Positions 1 through 6,659 of a stretch of DNA of 9,116 nt are shown here, piece after piece. Below the pieces are notes generated by a model, which was not told where the DNA came from, did not search any database, and saw only the letters and a list, made by a program, of their open reading frames with translations. The stretch comes from an uncultured Collinsella sp. (lineage in GTDB: Bacteria; Actinomycetota; Coriobacteriia; Coriobacteriales; Coriobacteriaceae). The stretch spans positions 1-9,116 of the forward strand of contig URBM01000081.1 of NCBI GenBank assembly GCA_900545995.1, read 5' to 3'. Position 1 is the first letter of the stretch. Each line of letters begins with the position of its first letter. Made by a program: the position numbers and the translations under genes.

Positions 1-52
1 GTCATTGGGGACGTTCTTAAACGACTAGTCATTCAAGAACGTCCCCAATGAC
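1..52. repeat. 52-nt near-perfect palindrome, REP-like hairpin element
   Basis: Bases 1-18 and 35-52 are exact reverse complements. The symmetry continues through the centre (GACTAGTC at 23-30), so 24 of 26 base pairs match. The two mismatches (19/34 and 22/31) are A-C on the plus strand but become G-U wobbles in RNA read from the minus strand, the direction of the sigma gene, so that transcript could pair along the whole arm. GTCATT occurs at 1-6 and again at 28-33, which allows alternative pairing. The window starts exactly at the repeat edge, so it may extend further left. The GGGGACGTTC arm resembles dispersed REP-type hairpins that I associate with IS200/RAYT-like transposases; that link is inference. 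It lies just past the sigma gene terminator and could also act as a second terminator or mRNA-stabilising hairpin. Confidence 0.75.
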
Positions 53-61
53 TACATGAAA

Positions 62-91
62 GCGCCCCCAAGCGAATGTGCTTGAGGGCGC
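62..91 (-). terminator. Probable intrinsic terminator after the sigma factor gene
   Basis: A 12-bp GC-rich stem (62-73 with 80-91) encloses a 6-nt loop and starts 11 nt past the sigma stop codon. The single imperfect pair (68/85) is C-A on the plus strand but G-U on the minus strand, so the stem is complete only in RNA from the sigma gene direction. The following T tract is short (TTTC on the minus strand), so termination may be partial or aided by the large palindrome 9 nt further on. Confidence 0.65.
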
Positions 92-102
92 CTCTTGCTT
101 GA

Positions 103-1452
103 CTAGCTTTCGATATAGTCCTTTAGCTTGCTCGAACGACTGGGGTGGCGGAGCTTGGCCAAGGTCTTGGACTCGATCTGGCGGATACGCTCGCGCGTGA
201 CGCCAAACTCGCGGCCGACTTCCTCGAGTGTGCGGGGATGCCCGTCGACAAGGCCAAAGCGCAGCTCGATAACCTTGCGCTCACGATCGGCAAGCGAGTC
301 GAGCACCTGGGTGAGCTGCTCCTGCAGCATGGAGAAGCTGGCGGCATCGGGCGGAACGATAGCCTGGGAGTCCTCGATGAAGTCGCCCAGCTGGGAATCC
401 TCTTCCTCGCCGATGGGGGTCTCGAGCGACACGGGCTCCTGCGAAATCTTCTGGATCTCGCGGACGCGGTCGGCGCTCATGTCCATCTCGGCACCGATCT
501 CCTCAGGGGTCGGGTCGCGACCCAGGTCCTGAAGGAGCTGGCGCTGCACGCGGACGAGCTTGTTGATGGTCTCGACCATATGCACGGGAATACGGATGGT
601 ACGGGCCTGATCGGCAATGGCGCGCGTAATGGCCTGACGGATCCACCACGTGGCGTACGTGGAGAACTTAAAGCCCTTCTGGTAGTCGAACTTCTCAACA
701 GCGCGGATCAGACCGAGGTTGCCCTCCTGGATCAGGTCAAGGAACAGCATGCCGCGGCCGACATAGCGTTTGGCGATGGAGACGACCAGACGCAGGTTTG
801 CGCTGATGAGTGCCTGCTTGGCTTCGAGGCCCACGTTCTCAATGCGCGTAAGACGACGCATCTCGGCACGCGTGAGCTCGAGCTCGCCGGCATCGGCAGC
901 CTCGAGCTTCTCGGTGCCCTCGAGACCGGCCTCGATCTTCATGGCCAAATCGACCTCTTCGGAGGCGGTCAGCAGGTCGACCTTGCCGATCTCCTTGAGG
1001 TACATACGAACCGGATCGCCGGTCAGCATCACCGTGGAGGCATCGATGCCACGCACGCGGGAGCGTGAACGGGACGTGCGCACGGTGCGCTTCTTCTTGC
1101 TCTTGGAAGAACCCATCTCGGCGTCGGCCTGACGGGCCATCTTGAGCTCGTGATCGTCGAGCGAGCCGGAATCGTGCTCGTCGTCGTCATCGAAATCGTC
1201 AGTATCGGTATCGTTATCGTCATCGTCGACGTCCATGGGGGCGTCGTCGTTTCCGCTCGCGGAGATAATCTGGATGCCGCTGTTGCGCAGCGCGGAATAC
1301 ACCGCGGTGAGCTGCTCGTCAGAAACATCGATATCCTTCAGGGCGACCTGAATCTCGTCCTCGGTTACCGAAGTCCTGTTTGAGCCGTTGCCCATGAGCT
1401 TTGCAACGTAGGATTCCAGCCCAGTACCCGTGCTCTCAGTCTTTTTTGGCAC
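103..1452 (-). CDS. rpoD: Primary (housekeeping) RNA polymerase sigma factor, sigma-70 group 1
   Basis: This is the primary sigma factor (RpoD/SigA/HrdB), which directs RNA polymerase to -10/-35 promoters. In the 449-residue form, a region 1.1-like helical segment lies at about 30-63. An acidic block follows at 69-94 (17 of 26 residues Asp/Glu), then a Lys/Arg/Ser-rich block at 115-134. Region 1.2 starts near DPVRMYLKEIG (146-156). Region 2 spans about 217-292, with the core-binding motif LIQEGNLGLIRAVEKF and the -10 motif FSTYATWWIRQAI. Region 3 spans about 293-350. Region 4 ends the protein, with the -35 helix-turn-helix RTLEEVGREFGVTRERIRQIE. The GTG at 1452 is preferred because AAGGGAG sits 5 nt upstream; an in-frame ATG at 1467 would give 454 residues but has no Shine-Dalgarno, and its own first codons encode that AAGGGAG. 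The gene is last in the cluster, after dnaG, as in classical macromolecular synthesis operons. The product is clear; only the start is uncertain. Confidence 0.97.
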   Translation of the reverse strand: MPKKTESTGTGLESYVAKLMGNGSNRTSVTEDEIQVALKDIDVSDEQLTAVYSALRNSGIQIISASGNDDAPMDVDDDDNDTDTDDFDDDDEHDSGSLDDHELKMARQADAEMGSSKSKKKRTVRTSRSRSRVRGIDASTVMLTGDPVRMYLKEIGKVDLLTASEEVDLAMKIEAGLEGTEKLEAADAGELELTRAEMRRLTRIENVGLEAKQALISANLRLVVSIAKRYVGRGMLFLDLIQEGNLGLIRAVEKFDYQKGFKFSTYATWWIRQAITRAIADQARTIRIPVHMVETINKLVRVQRQLLQDLGRDPTPEEIGAEMDMSADRVREIQKISQEPVSLETPIGEEEDSQLGDFIEDSQAIVPPDAASFSMLQEQLTQVLDSLADRERKVIELRFGLVDGHPRTLEEVGREFGVTRERIRQIESKTLAKLRHPSRSSKLKDYIES

Positions 1453-1457
1453 AGATT

Positions 1458-1464
1458 CTCCCTT
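1458..1464 (-). promoter_or_regulatory. Shine-Dalgarno AAGGGAG that sets the sigma gene start
   Basis: The minus strand reads AAGGGAG, then 5 nt, then GTG (1450-1452). This is good ribosome-binding-site geometry for the GTG. The ATG at 1465-1467 lies immediately upstream of the purine run, and the 15 nt before that ATG contain no comparable site. Confidence 0.7.
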
Positions 1465-1484
1465 CATAGTCCACAGGACTCAAT

Positions 1485-1493
1485 ACTTTAGCA
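1485..1493 (-). promoter_or_regulatory. Candidate extended -10 promoter for the sigma gene
   Basis: The minus strand reads TGC-TAAAGT, which fits the extended -10 pattern TGn-TAnnnT. I see no convincing -35 box at 16-18 nt spacing. A start about 7 nt downstream (near 1478) would leave a leader of about 25 nt that still contains the AAGGGAG site. The position is sensible but the motif is short, so this is a weak call. Confidence 0.3.
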
Positions 1494-1506
1494 CACACAT
1501 AAGCGT

Positions 1507-1534
1507 CTATACCCAAAAAGAGGACTGGATATAG
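1507..1534 (-). other. Hairpin in the dnaG-sigma intergenic region
   Basis: An 8-bp stem (1507-1514 with 1527-1534) encloses a 12-nt loop whose minus-strand sequence ends in TTTTT. The one non-Watson-Crick pair (1512/1529) is C-A on the plus strand and G-U on the minus strand, so the stem is complete in dnaG-sigma read-through RNA. No T tract follows the stem, so it does not look like an ordinary intrinsic terminator. It could be an mRNA processing or stability element between dnaG and the sigma gene; in E. coli the equivalent mRNA is cleaved between these two genes. That role here is inference. Confidence 0.45.
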
Positions 1535-1562
1535 GCGAGAATACGCTGGTTGACCACAACAT

Positions 1563-3671
1563 CTAGGCCTGTTCGGTGCCTGCGGCCTCCAGACCGATCA
1601 AACGGAACGGGTCCGCCACGCCGCCGATAGACTTTTGCAGCTCGCGTTGACGCTGCGAATCCTGCGCGGCCTGCACGGTCAGCGCGCGACGGGCCTCATC
1701 ATCGAGCGAACGGTCCTGGCGCAGCTTTGCCTGTGCGGCACGCATGCGGCGCTTGATGGTGTAGAGCTCGAGCGTATCGAGCATGAACACGATGTTCGTC
1801 TCGGTGGGGTGCTTGCTCGTCGCGGAGATGCGCCCGGCACTCACAAGCGTTGCCGCCTCGGGACAGACCGAGCGCGCCGCATCCATGCAGGCTGCAGGAT
1901 CGGTTCCCGGCGGCGTTGCCAGAACGGCCCATGCGATGGACTCGTGACGTGGGTCAACCCACTCGATAGAGCAGATGCGGTCGGCATACGTGCGGAACAG
2001 GTCGGGGTAGCTCGTGAGCATCGTCAACAGCTCGCGCTCCCCTGCCAAGGACTTGCGCTCAAGATCAGTAAGAACCATCGGCGCCGCCGCAGCCGGAGCG
2101 CCCGAACCATCAGTCACAGGCACAGCACCCATACCATCAGGCACATCGATCGGCGGCAGGTCGTCGACGACCTCCACGGGCGCGGCACCGTAGGCATCGA
2201 GCGGGACGTAGTCATACGGCTCTTCTTCGACCGGCGCGGACACCGGCGGCGTCGCGCCCGATGCCCAAGCACCGCGAGATGCCCCCTGCGAACCAGACGT
2301 CCGACCGCCCGCGCTACCAGAGCGCTCGGCTTGCGCCCGCTGGCGTTCATAGTTCTGCTCACGACGTCGTTCCGCATCTTCGCGCTTGGCGACATCGCGA
2401 AACACGCGACCCGAACTCGCGCGAACCGTCTCCAGATCCAAACCCAGCAGATCGGCAATCTGAATAAAGTATGTGTCGATCATATAGCTATCGCGCAGCG
2501 GATAGATAAGCGTCAGCGCATCTTCCAGCGCCTTGGCACGACCTCCCGGCGTGGTGATGTCACTCGACTCCTGCAGCGAACGGTAGACAAAGTCCATGAG
2601 CGGCTCGGCAGCGTCGATGCGCGCCTGAAGCTCCTGTCCACCATGCGCTGTGATGAACTCCATGGGGTCGTTGCCGTCGGGCAGCACCACGCAGCGCAGG
2701 TCCATCGAATCCTGCTCGATAAATTGAATCGCGCGACGGGCGGCCTTCTGGCCCGCGGCATCGCCATCGAACATATACACGATACGCTTGGCAAAGCGGG
2801 TGAGCGTCTTGACGTGATGCTCCGTGAGCGCGGTGCCCAGCGTGGCGACAACGTTTTTGATCCCCGCCTCCCAGCAGGCGATGCAATCGGTATAGCCCTC
2901 CACCACGATGGCCGTATCCTGCGCGACGATAAACTCCTTGGCCCAGTTAAAGCCATAGAGGTTTCGCTTTTTATGGAACACGCTCGTCTCGGCGGTGTTG
3001 AGGTACTTGGGTTGGCCGTCACCCATGATGCGCCCGCCAAAGGCAATGTTGTGACCCTGCTCGTCAAAGATGGGAAACATCACGCGGTCGTAGAAGCGGT
3101 CGGCAAGCTGCCCGCGCCCGCGGCTCACGGCAACGTTGGCGTCGATCATCTCCTGCGGGGTAAAACCCGCCTGGGACAGGTGCGACACCAGCGCGTTGCG
3201 GCCCGGTGCAAAGCCCAGGCAGTAGCGGCGGCAGACGTCGCCACCCATACCACGGCTGGCAAAGTACTCGCGTGGACGGCCGTCCTTACCGCGCATAAGC
3301 ATGGTGTGGTAGAACTGGGCGGTCTCGGCACACAGATCGTAGATGCGGGCACGCTTGGTACCGCGCTCGCGACGATCTCCGGTGTCATGCAGCTCAATAC
3401 CCGCACGATCGGCCAAATAGCGGATTGACTCGGGAAAGCTCAGGTTTTCGCGCTTCATGATATAGGTGAAGACGTCGCCACCCTCGCCGCAGCCAAAGCA
3501 ATGCCACACCTGCGTGGCGGGAATAATGTGGAAGGAAGGAGTCTTTTCGCCATGAAAGGGGCAGCAGCCCCAAAACTCATGGCCGCGGGGCTTGAGCTCA
3601 ACCGTTTCCTGCACGATGGCAACTAGGTCGGACGCAGCGCGTACCTGGTCTTTTTCCTCATCGCTAATCAC
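1563..3671 (-). CDS. dnaG: DNA primase DnaG
   Basis: DnaG makes the short RNA primers for replication and acts with the replicative helicase. In the 702-residue form, the zinc-binding domain is at about 36-62, with ligands C37, H40, C58 and C61 (CPFH, 17 residues, CFGC). The catalytic core contains the basic motif region YLNTAETSVFHKKRNLYGF (223-241). The TOPRIM metal-binding motifs follow: EGYTD (258-262) and DGDAAG (302-307). A low-complexity Gly/Ala/Pro/acidic linker of about 84 residues (450-533) leads to a C-terminal helicase-interaction-type domain (about 534-702). The linker makes the protein longer than the usual 600-640 residues. The GTG start at 3671 gives the family-typical opening (M)ISDEEKDQVRAASDLV and has AGGGGG 9 nt upstream. 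The open frame continues upstream to 3737, but those 22 extra residues overlap ribF and have no primase similarity. The start GTGATTAG overlaps the ribF stop by 8 nt, implying translational coupling. Confidence 0.97.
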   Translation of the reverse strand: MISDEEKDQVRAASDLVAIVQETVELKPRGHEFWGCCPFHGEKTPSFHIIPATQVWHCFGCGEGGDVFTYIMKRENLSFPESIRYLADRAGIELHDTGDRRERGTKRARIYDLCAETAQFYHTMLMRGKDGRPREYFASRGMGGDVCRRYCLGFAPGRNALVSHLSQAGFTPQEMIDANVAVSRGRGQLADRFYDRVMFPIFDEQGHNIAFGGRIMGDGQPKYLNTAETSVFHKKRNLYGFNWAKEFIVAQDTAIVVEGYTDCIACWEAGIKNVVATLGTALTEHHVKTLTRFAKRIVYMFDGDAAGQKAARRAIQFIEQDSMDLRCVVLPDGNDPMEFITAHGGQELQARIDAAEPLMDFVYRSLQESSDITTPGGRAKALEDALTLIYPLRDSYMIDTYFIQIADLLGLDLETVRASSGRVFRDVAKREDAERRREQNYERQRAQAERSGSAGGRTSGSQGASRGAWASGATPPVSAPVEEEPYDYVPLDAYGAAPVEVVDDLPPIDVPDGMGAVPVTDGSGAPAAAAPMVLTDLERKSLAGERELLTMLTSYPDLFRTYADRICSIEWVDPRHESIAWAVLATPPGTDPAACMDAARSVCPEAATLVSAGRISATSKHPTETNIVFMLDTLELYTIKRRMRAAQAKLRQDRSLDDEARRALTVQAAQDSQRQRELQKSIGGVADPFRLIGLEAAGTEQA

Positions 3672-4671
3672 GGATGCCCACCCCCTGCTCACCCAAGTTG
3701 TGACGAATGTCCTCGATATTACCCTCGACGGTCGCAATCAACTCATCCAGCGAATCGAACACACGCGAGGGACGCAACCAGCGCGTAAACGCCAGCGAAA
3801 CGGAAGCGCCGTACAGGTCGCCCGTATAACCAATTAAGTTAGCCTCGAGATGCGATGAAGCGGCATCGTCGGCATACGTCGGCGGCAGGCCGACGTTAAC
3901 GGCAGCAGGCCATACGGTGTCATCAACGAGCACCAGGCCCTCATACACGCCATCGGCAGGCACCTGAATGCCGTCGGGAACCTGCAGGTTAGCCGTGGGA
4001 AAGCCCATGTCAGAACCCTCGTGACGGCCACGAATAACACCGCCACGCAGCATATACGGGCGGCCGAGCAACTCAGCAGCAAGCTCCACATGGCCCTGTC
4101 CCAGCTCATGACGAATGCGGGTGGCGCAAATGGCCTCACCGCCCTCGCAAAGCAGGTCGTGCCCGTATACGTCAACGCCGCGCTCGGCACCCCAGGTGCG
4201 CATCTCGTCAACACCAGAAGCACCGCCACGACCCAGCCTAAAGTCGCTGCCAACGCGAATCGAACGAATGTCGACCAGACGCGACACCAGCGAGAGAAAA
4301 GCAACATGGTCGAGTGCCGCAACCTCAGGCGTAAAGGGAACGGCCACCACCGCATCGACCCCGGTTTGAGCCAGGGCATGCAGACGGTCGGCCGTCGTCA
4401 TCAATTTTTGAGCGGGCGAAGGGCTCACCACGACGTCCGGGTCGGGATCGAAGGTAACCACGACCGCCTTACAGCCATGGGCACGGGCGTCACGGACAAG
4501 CGCCGCAATGAGCTCCTGGTGTCCACGGTGCACGCCATCGAACACGCCAATGGCGATCGAGGCAGCACCCAGGTGCTCACACTTATCAAACGCATCGGCA
4601 GTGACGATGCGAGCCTCGTCCGACTCGCCCGCGAAAAAAATACGCGCGAGCTCGTGAGCGGACAACATCAT
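3664..4671 (-). CDS. ribF: Bifunctional riboflavin kinase / FAD synthetase RibF
   Basis: RibF converts riboflavin to FMN with ATP (kinase) and adenylylates FMN to FAD. In the 335-residue protein, the N-terminal nucleotidyltransferase domain carries IGVFDGVHRGHQ (41-52), VTFDPDP (72-78), GSDFRLGRGG (141-150) and the family motif CATRIR (182-187, usually SSTRIR). The C-terminal kinase domain begins near LGRPYMLRGGVIRGR (202-216) and has the nucleotide/Mg-binding GFPTANL (223-229). NVGLPPTY (usually NIGxxPT) and the HLEANL segment, with the likely catalytic Glu, follow. The start codon overlaps the truB stop (ATGA, 4 nt). The next codon is also ATG, so the start could be one residue later. The stop overlaps the dnaG start by 8 nt. 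About 40 residues precede the first motif, a rather long N-terminus for the family. Confidence 0.96.
   Translation of the reverse strand: MMLSAHELARIFFAGESDEARIVTADAFDKCEHLGAASIAIGVFDGVHRGHQELIAALVRDARAHGCKAVVVTFDPDPDVVVSPSPAQKLMTTADRLHALAQTGVDAVVAVPFTPEVAALDHVAFLSLVSRLVDIRSIRVGSDFRLGRGGASGVDEMRTWGAERGVDVYGHDLLCEGGEAICATRIRHELGQGHVELAAELLGRPYMLRGGVIRGRHEGSDMGFPTANLQVPDGIQVPADGVYEGLVLVDDTVWPAAVNVGLPPTYADDAASSHLEANLIGYTGDLYGASVSLAFTRWLRPSRVFDSLDELIATVEGNIEDIRHNLGEQGVGIRD
3681..3686 (-). promoter_or_regulatory. Shine-Dalgarno AGGGGG for dnaG, inside ribF
   Basis: The minus strand reads AGGGGG followed by 9 nt and then GTG at 3669-3671. It lies within the last codons of ribF and favours the GTG that overlaps the ribF stop codon over starts further upstream. 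Confidence 0.65.
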
Positions 4672-5600
4672 CGAACACCGCCGATGGCCTGCGGAAAGAC
4701 ATGCTCCATGACAAAACGGCCACTTTCGATGCGGGCGAGCGCCTTGAGTCCCCCATCGAGCACCAGCGCAAACGGCGCTTTCGAAGCATCGAAATCGGCA
4801 AGCGCACGCTCAACGGGAATGCGTCGGCCGCAGAGCAGGTCTTCGGCAAGATTGCCCGGCAAGTCAACACGCGTGGCGCCCAGGGCCGCAATGGGATCCA
4901 GGGCAAAGCCGGGCGCGGACTCGGGAGAAAGCTCCTCGACCGCATGACAGGCGCCAATGGAAACAACACCGGAGGCCGTGCGGCGCAGCGCGGAAATGTG
5001 CGCGGCGCTCTCGCAGGCGCGGCCCAAGTCGCGAGCGAGCGCACGGATATAGGTGCCCTTGCTCACCGAGAACGCCACGGTCCACACACACGTATCACCT
5101 TCGCCGCCCACGGCGATCAGGTCGGCGGCATAGACCTCGACGGGGCGCGGAGGTAGGTCCACCGCATTGCCCTCGCGAGCAGACTTGTAGGCGCGAACGC
5201 CATTGACCGAGATAGCCGAAAACGCCGGCGGCACCTGCATCTGCGGACCCAGCATAGCGGCCAAGCGCTCACGGGCATAGGCAGGATCGCGGAGCTCGTT
5301 GGCAACAGCCACCGTGCGGACCGCCTCGCCCTCCGCATCATCGGTATTGGTCTCGGCGCCAAACGAAATGTCGGCGACATAGCTTTTGGTATCGAGGGTT
5401 AGCATGCCCAGCAGACGGGTGGCCTGGCCCACACCCACCACCATGACACCCGATGCCATGGGGTCGAGCGTGCCGGCATGGCCGACGCGCCGCTCATGGA
5501 GGGCGCGCCGGCATTTCGAAACCACATCGTGGGACGTGCAGCCCACCGGCTTATCGACGGCGAGCAGCATATTCAGTTGAGAAGGCGTACGACGAGCCAT
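4668..5600 (-). CDS. truB: tRNA pseudouridine(55) synthase TruB
   Basis: TruB isomerises U55 in the T loop of tRNAs to pseudouridine. The 310-residue protein has the standard N-terminal motif LLAVDKPVGCTSHDVV (12-27). The catalytic motif is GTLDPMASGVMVVGVGQATRL (43-63), with D46 as the predicted nucleophile. QVPPAFSAISVNGVRAYKSAREG (122-144) is the conserved substrate-binding block, and SKGTYIRALARDLG (180-193) is the second active-site motif. A smaller C-terminal PUA-like region follows (about 225-310). The ATG at 5600 lies 15 nt after the nrnA stop, with only a weak GGATGG upstream. A second in-frame ATG ten codons later has no better ribosome site. The gene sits in the usual rbfA-nrnA-truB-ribF order. 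Confidence 0.96.
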   Translation of the reverse strand: MARRTPSQLNMLLAVDKPVGCTSHDVVSKCRRALHERRVGHAGTLDPMASGVMVVGVGQATRLLGMLTLDTKSYVADISFGAETNTDDAEGEAVRTVAVANELRDPAYARERLAAMLGPQMQVPPAFSAISVNGVRAYKSAREGNAVDLPPRPVEVYAADLIAVGGEGDTCVWTVAFSVSKGTYIRALARDLGRACESAAHISALRRTASGVVSIGACHAVEELSPESAPGFALDPIAALGATRVDLPGNLAEDLLCGRRIPVERALADFDASKAPFALVLDGGLKALARIESGRFVMEHVFPQAIGGVR

Positions 5601-5615
5601 GTACCATCCAAAAAG

Positions 5616-6659
5616 TTAAAGCTCGACGGTCACCGAAGCGGGATCCTCCCCCACCAGCTCGGCCAGCATGGGAAGTGCCACGGTAAGCGTCTCGAGAATC
5701 GTTCCGTTGTTGGAGAAACCGGCGGCAGCGGGATGTCCGCCTCCGCCAAAGGTAGCAGCGATCTCGGACACGTTGAGGTCGCCCTTGGAGCGCAGGTTGC
5801 CGCGCACCTTGGTATCGCCCTCAATGCCCTTCAGGAACAGACAGACCTCGACGCCCATCACCGAGCGCACCACGTCAACCAGACCGTCGCACTCATCCGA
5901 GGTGACACCGCAGGCCTCAAGGTCACTCTGGTACGCGTAGCTATACGCGACGCGCCCGTGGGCCACTGTCTTAATGCGGCCCATAACGATGGACTTGAGG
6001 TGCAAAAACTCAACGCGCATGCTCTGGTAAACCTCGAGTGCCACACGCGCCGGATCGGCACCGTGGGCAACCAGACGCGAGGCTGCATGGAACGCGGCTG
6101 CATCGGCGTTTTGGTACTGAAAACGGCCGGTATCGGTAACCAAGCCACACAGCAGGCAGGTCGCAACGCCATCACGTGCGACAATGCCGCAATTGTCCAA
6201 GAAGCGGTCGATGATCATGGCGCAGGCTGCAGCTTCGACGCGCCTCAGGCTGAGCTCGGCAAACTCCTCGCGCGCCGGATGGTGATCGAAGCACACCACA
6301 TGCTTGGAGCGACGAAGCACCTCGGCGGAATTATTGAGACGCTCGACGACCGGCACGTCCACCGAGATGAACAGGTCAGGATTGCCGGCATACGCAGATG
6401 CCGGTACCAGGCGATCGGAGCCTTCCATAAAGCGGTAGATGCGCGGAACCGGATCATCGTCTGCCAGCAGCAGGGCAATGTCCTTGTTAGGGAAAAACTT
6501 CATAAGCGAGAGGCCCAGACCCAACACGGAGCCCAGGGCGTCGCCATCGGGAGAAGTGTGTCCCGAAATCGCAATGGAGGACGCACCCTCGATGAGCTCG
6601 AGGATGCGTCGCTGAATATCTGCAGACTCGCACGAGGCGAGGTCGGCGGAATTAGTCAT
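5616..6659 (-). CDS. nrnA: DHH/DHHA1 phosphoesterase, NrnA-type oligoribonuclease / pAp phosphatase
   Basis: NrnA-type enzymes degrade 2-5 nt RNAs, and many also remove the 3' phosphate of pAp. In the 347-residue protein, the DHH domain shows its Mn-binding motifs in order: HTSPDGDALGS (34-44), SVDVP with D101, FDHHP (124-128) and GLVTDTGRF (172-180). The C-terminal DHHA1 substrate-binding domain ends with GGGGHPAAAGF (305-315). The length fits the family, and the position between rbfA and truB is the common Gram-positive context. The start overlaps the end of rbfA by 8 nt (ATGACTAA). A perfect AGGAGG lies 9 nt upstream within rbfA. The family call is firm; the exact substrate preference (nano-RNA, pAp or cyclic-dinucleotide products) cannot be read from sequence. 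Confidence 0.93.
   Translation of the reverse strand: MTNSADLASCESADIQRRILELIEGASSIAISGHTSPDGDALGSVLGLGLSLMKFFPNKDIALLLADDDPVPRIYRFMEGSDRLVPASAYAGNPDLFISVDVPVVERLNNSAEVLRRSKHVVCFDHHPAREEFAELSLRRVEAAACAMIIDRFLDNCGIVARDGVATCLLCGLVTDTGRFQYQNADAAAFHAASRLVAHGADPARVALEVYQSMRVEFLHLKSIVMGRIKTVAHGRVAYSYAYQSDLEACGVTSDECDGLVDVVRSVMGVEVCLFLKGIEGDTKVRGNLRSKGDLNVSEIAATFGGGGHPAAAGFSNNGTILETLTVALPMLAELVGEDPASVTVEL

Noticed and set aside
1..102. CRISPR repeat, tRNA or small gene at the left end
   Set aside because: There is only one copy of the palindrome, no spacer pattern, no cloverleaf, and no supported reading frame; two hairpins account for the stretch.
145..1068. 307-codon plus-strand frame opposite the sigma gene
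   Set aside because: The Leu/Ala/Asp-rich composition is what antisense of sigma codons produces; no motifs and no plausible ribosome site.
1468..1480. Perfect small palindrome AGTCC-TGT-GGACT just upstream of the sigma ATG, as a possible operator
   Set aside because: A 5-bp stem with a 3-nt loop is common by chance, matches no operator I know (not LexA-like), and would overlap the predicted transcription start.
1635..3428. 597-codon open frame on the plus strand, antisense to dnaG
   Set aside because: It mirrors the codon periodicity of a high-GC gene, has no recognisable motifs, and lies wholly opposite a clear DnaG.
3672..3737. Extended N-terminus of DnaG from an upstream in-frame start
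   Set aside because: The 22 extra residues lie inside ribF and lack primase similarity; the GTG at 3671 has a good ribosome site and gives the typical DnaG opening.
4021..4947. 308-codon plus-strand frame opposite ribF and truB
   Set aside because: It crosses the junction of two solid minus-strand genes and resembles no family I know.
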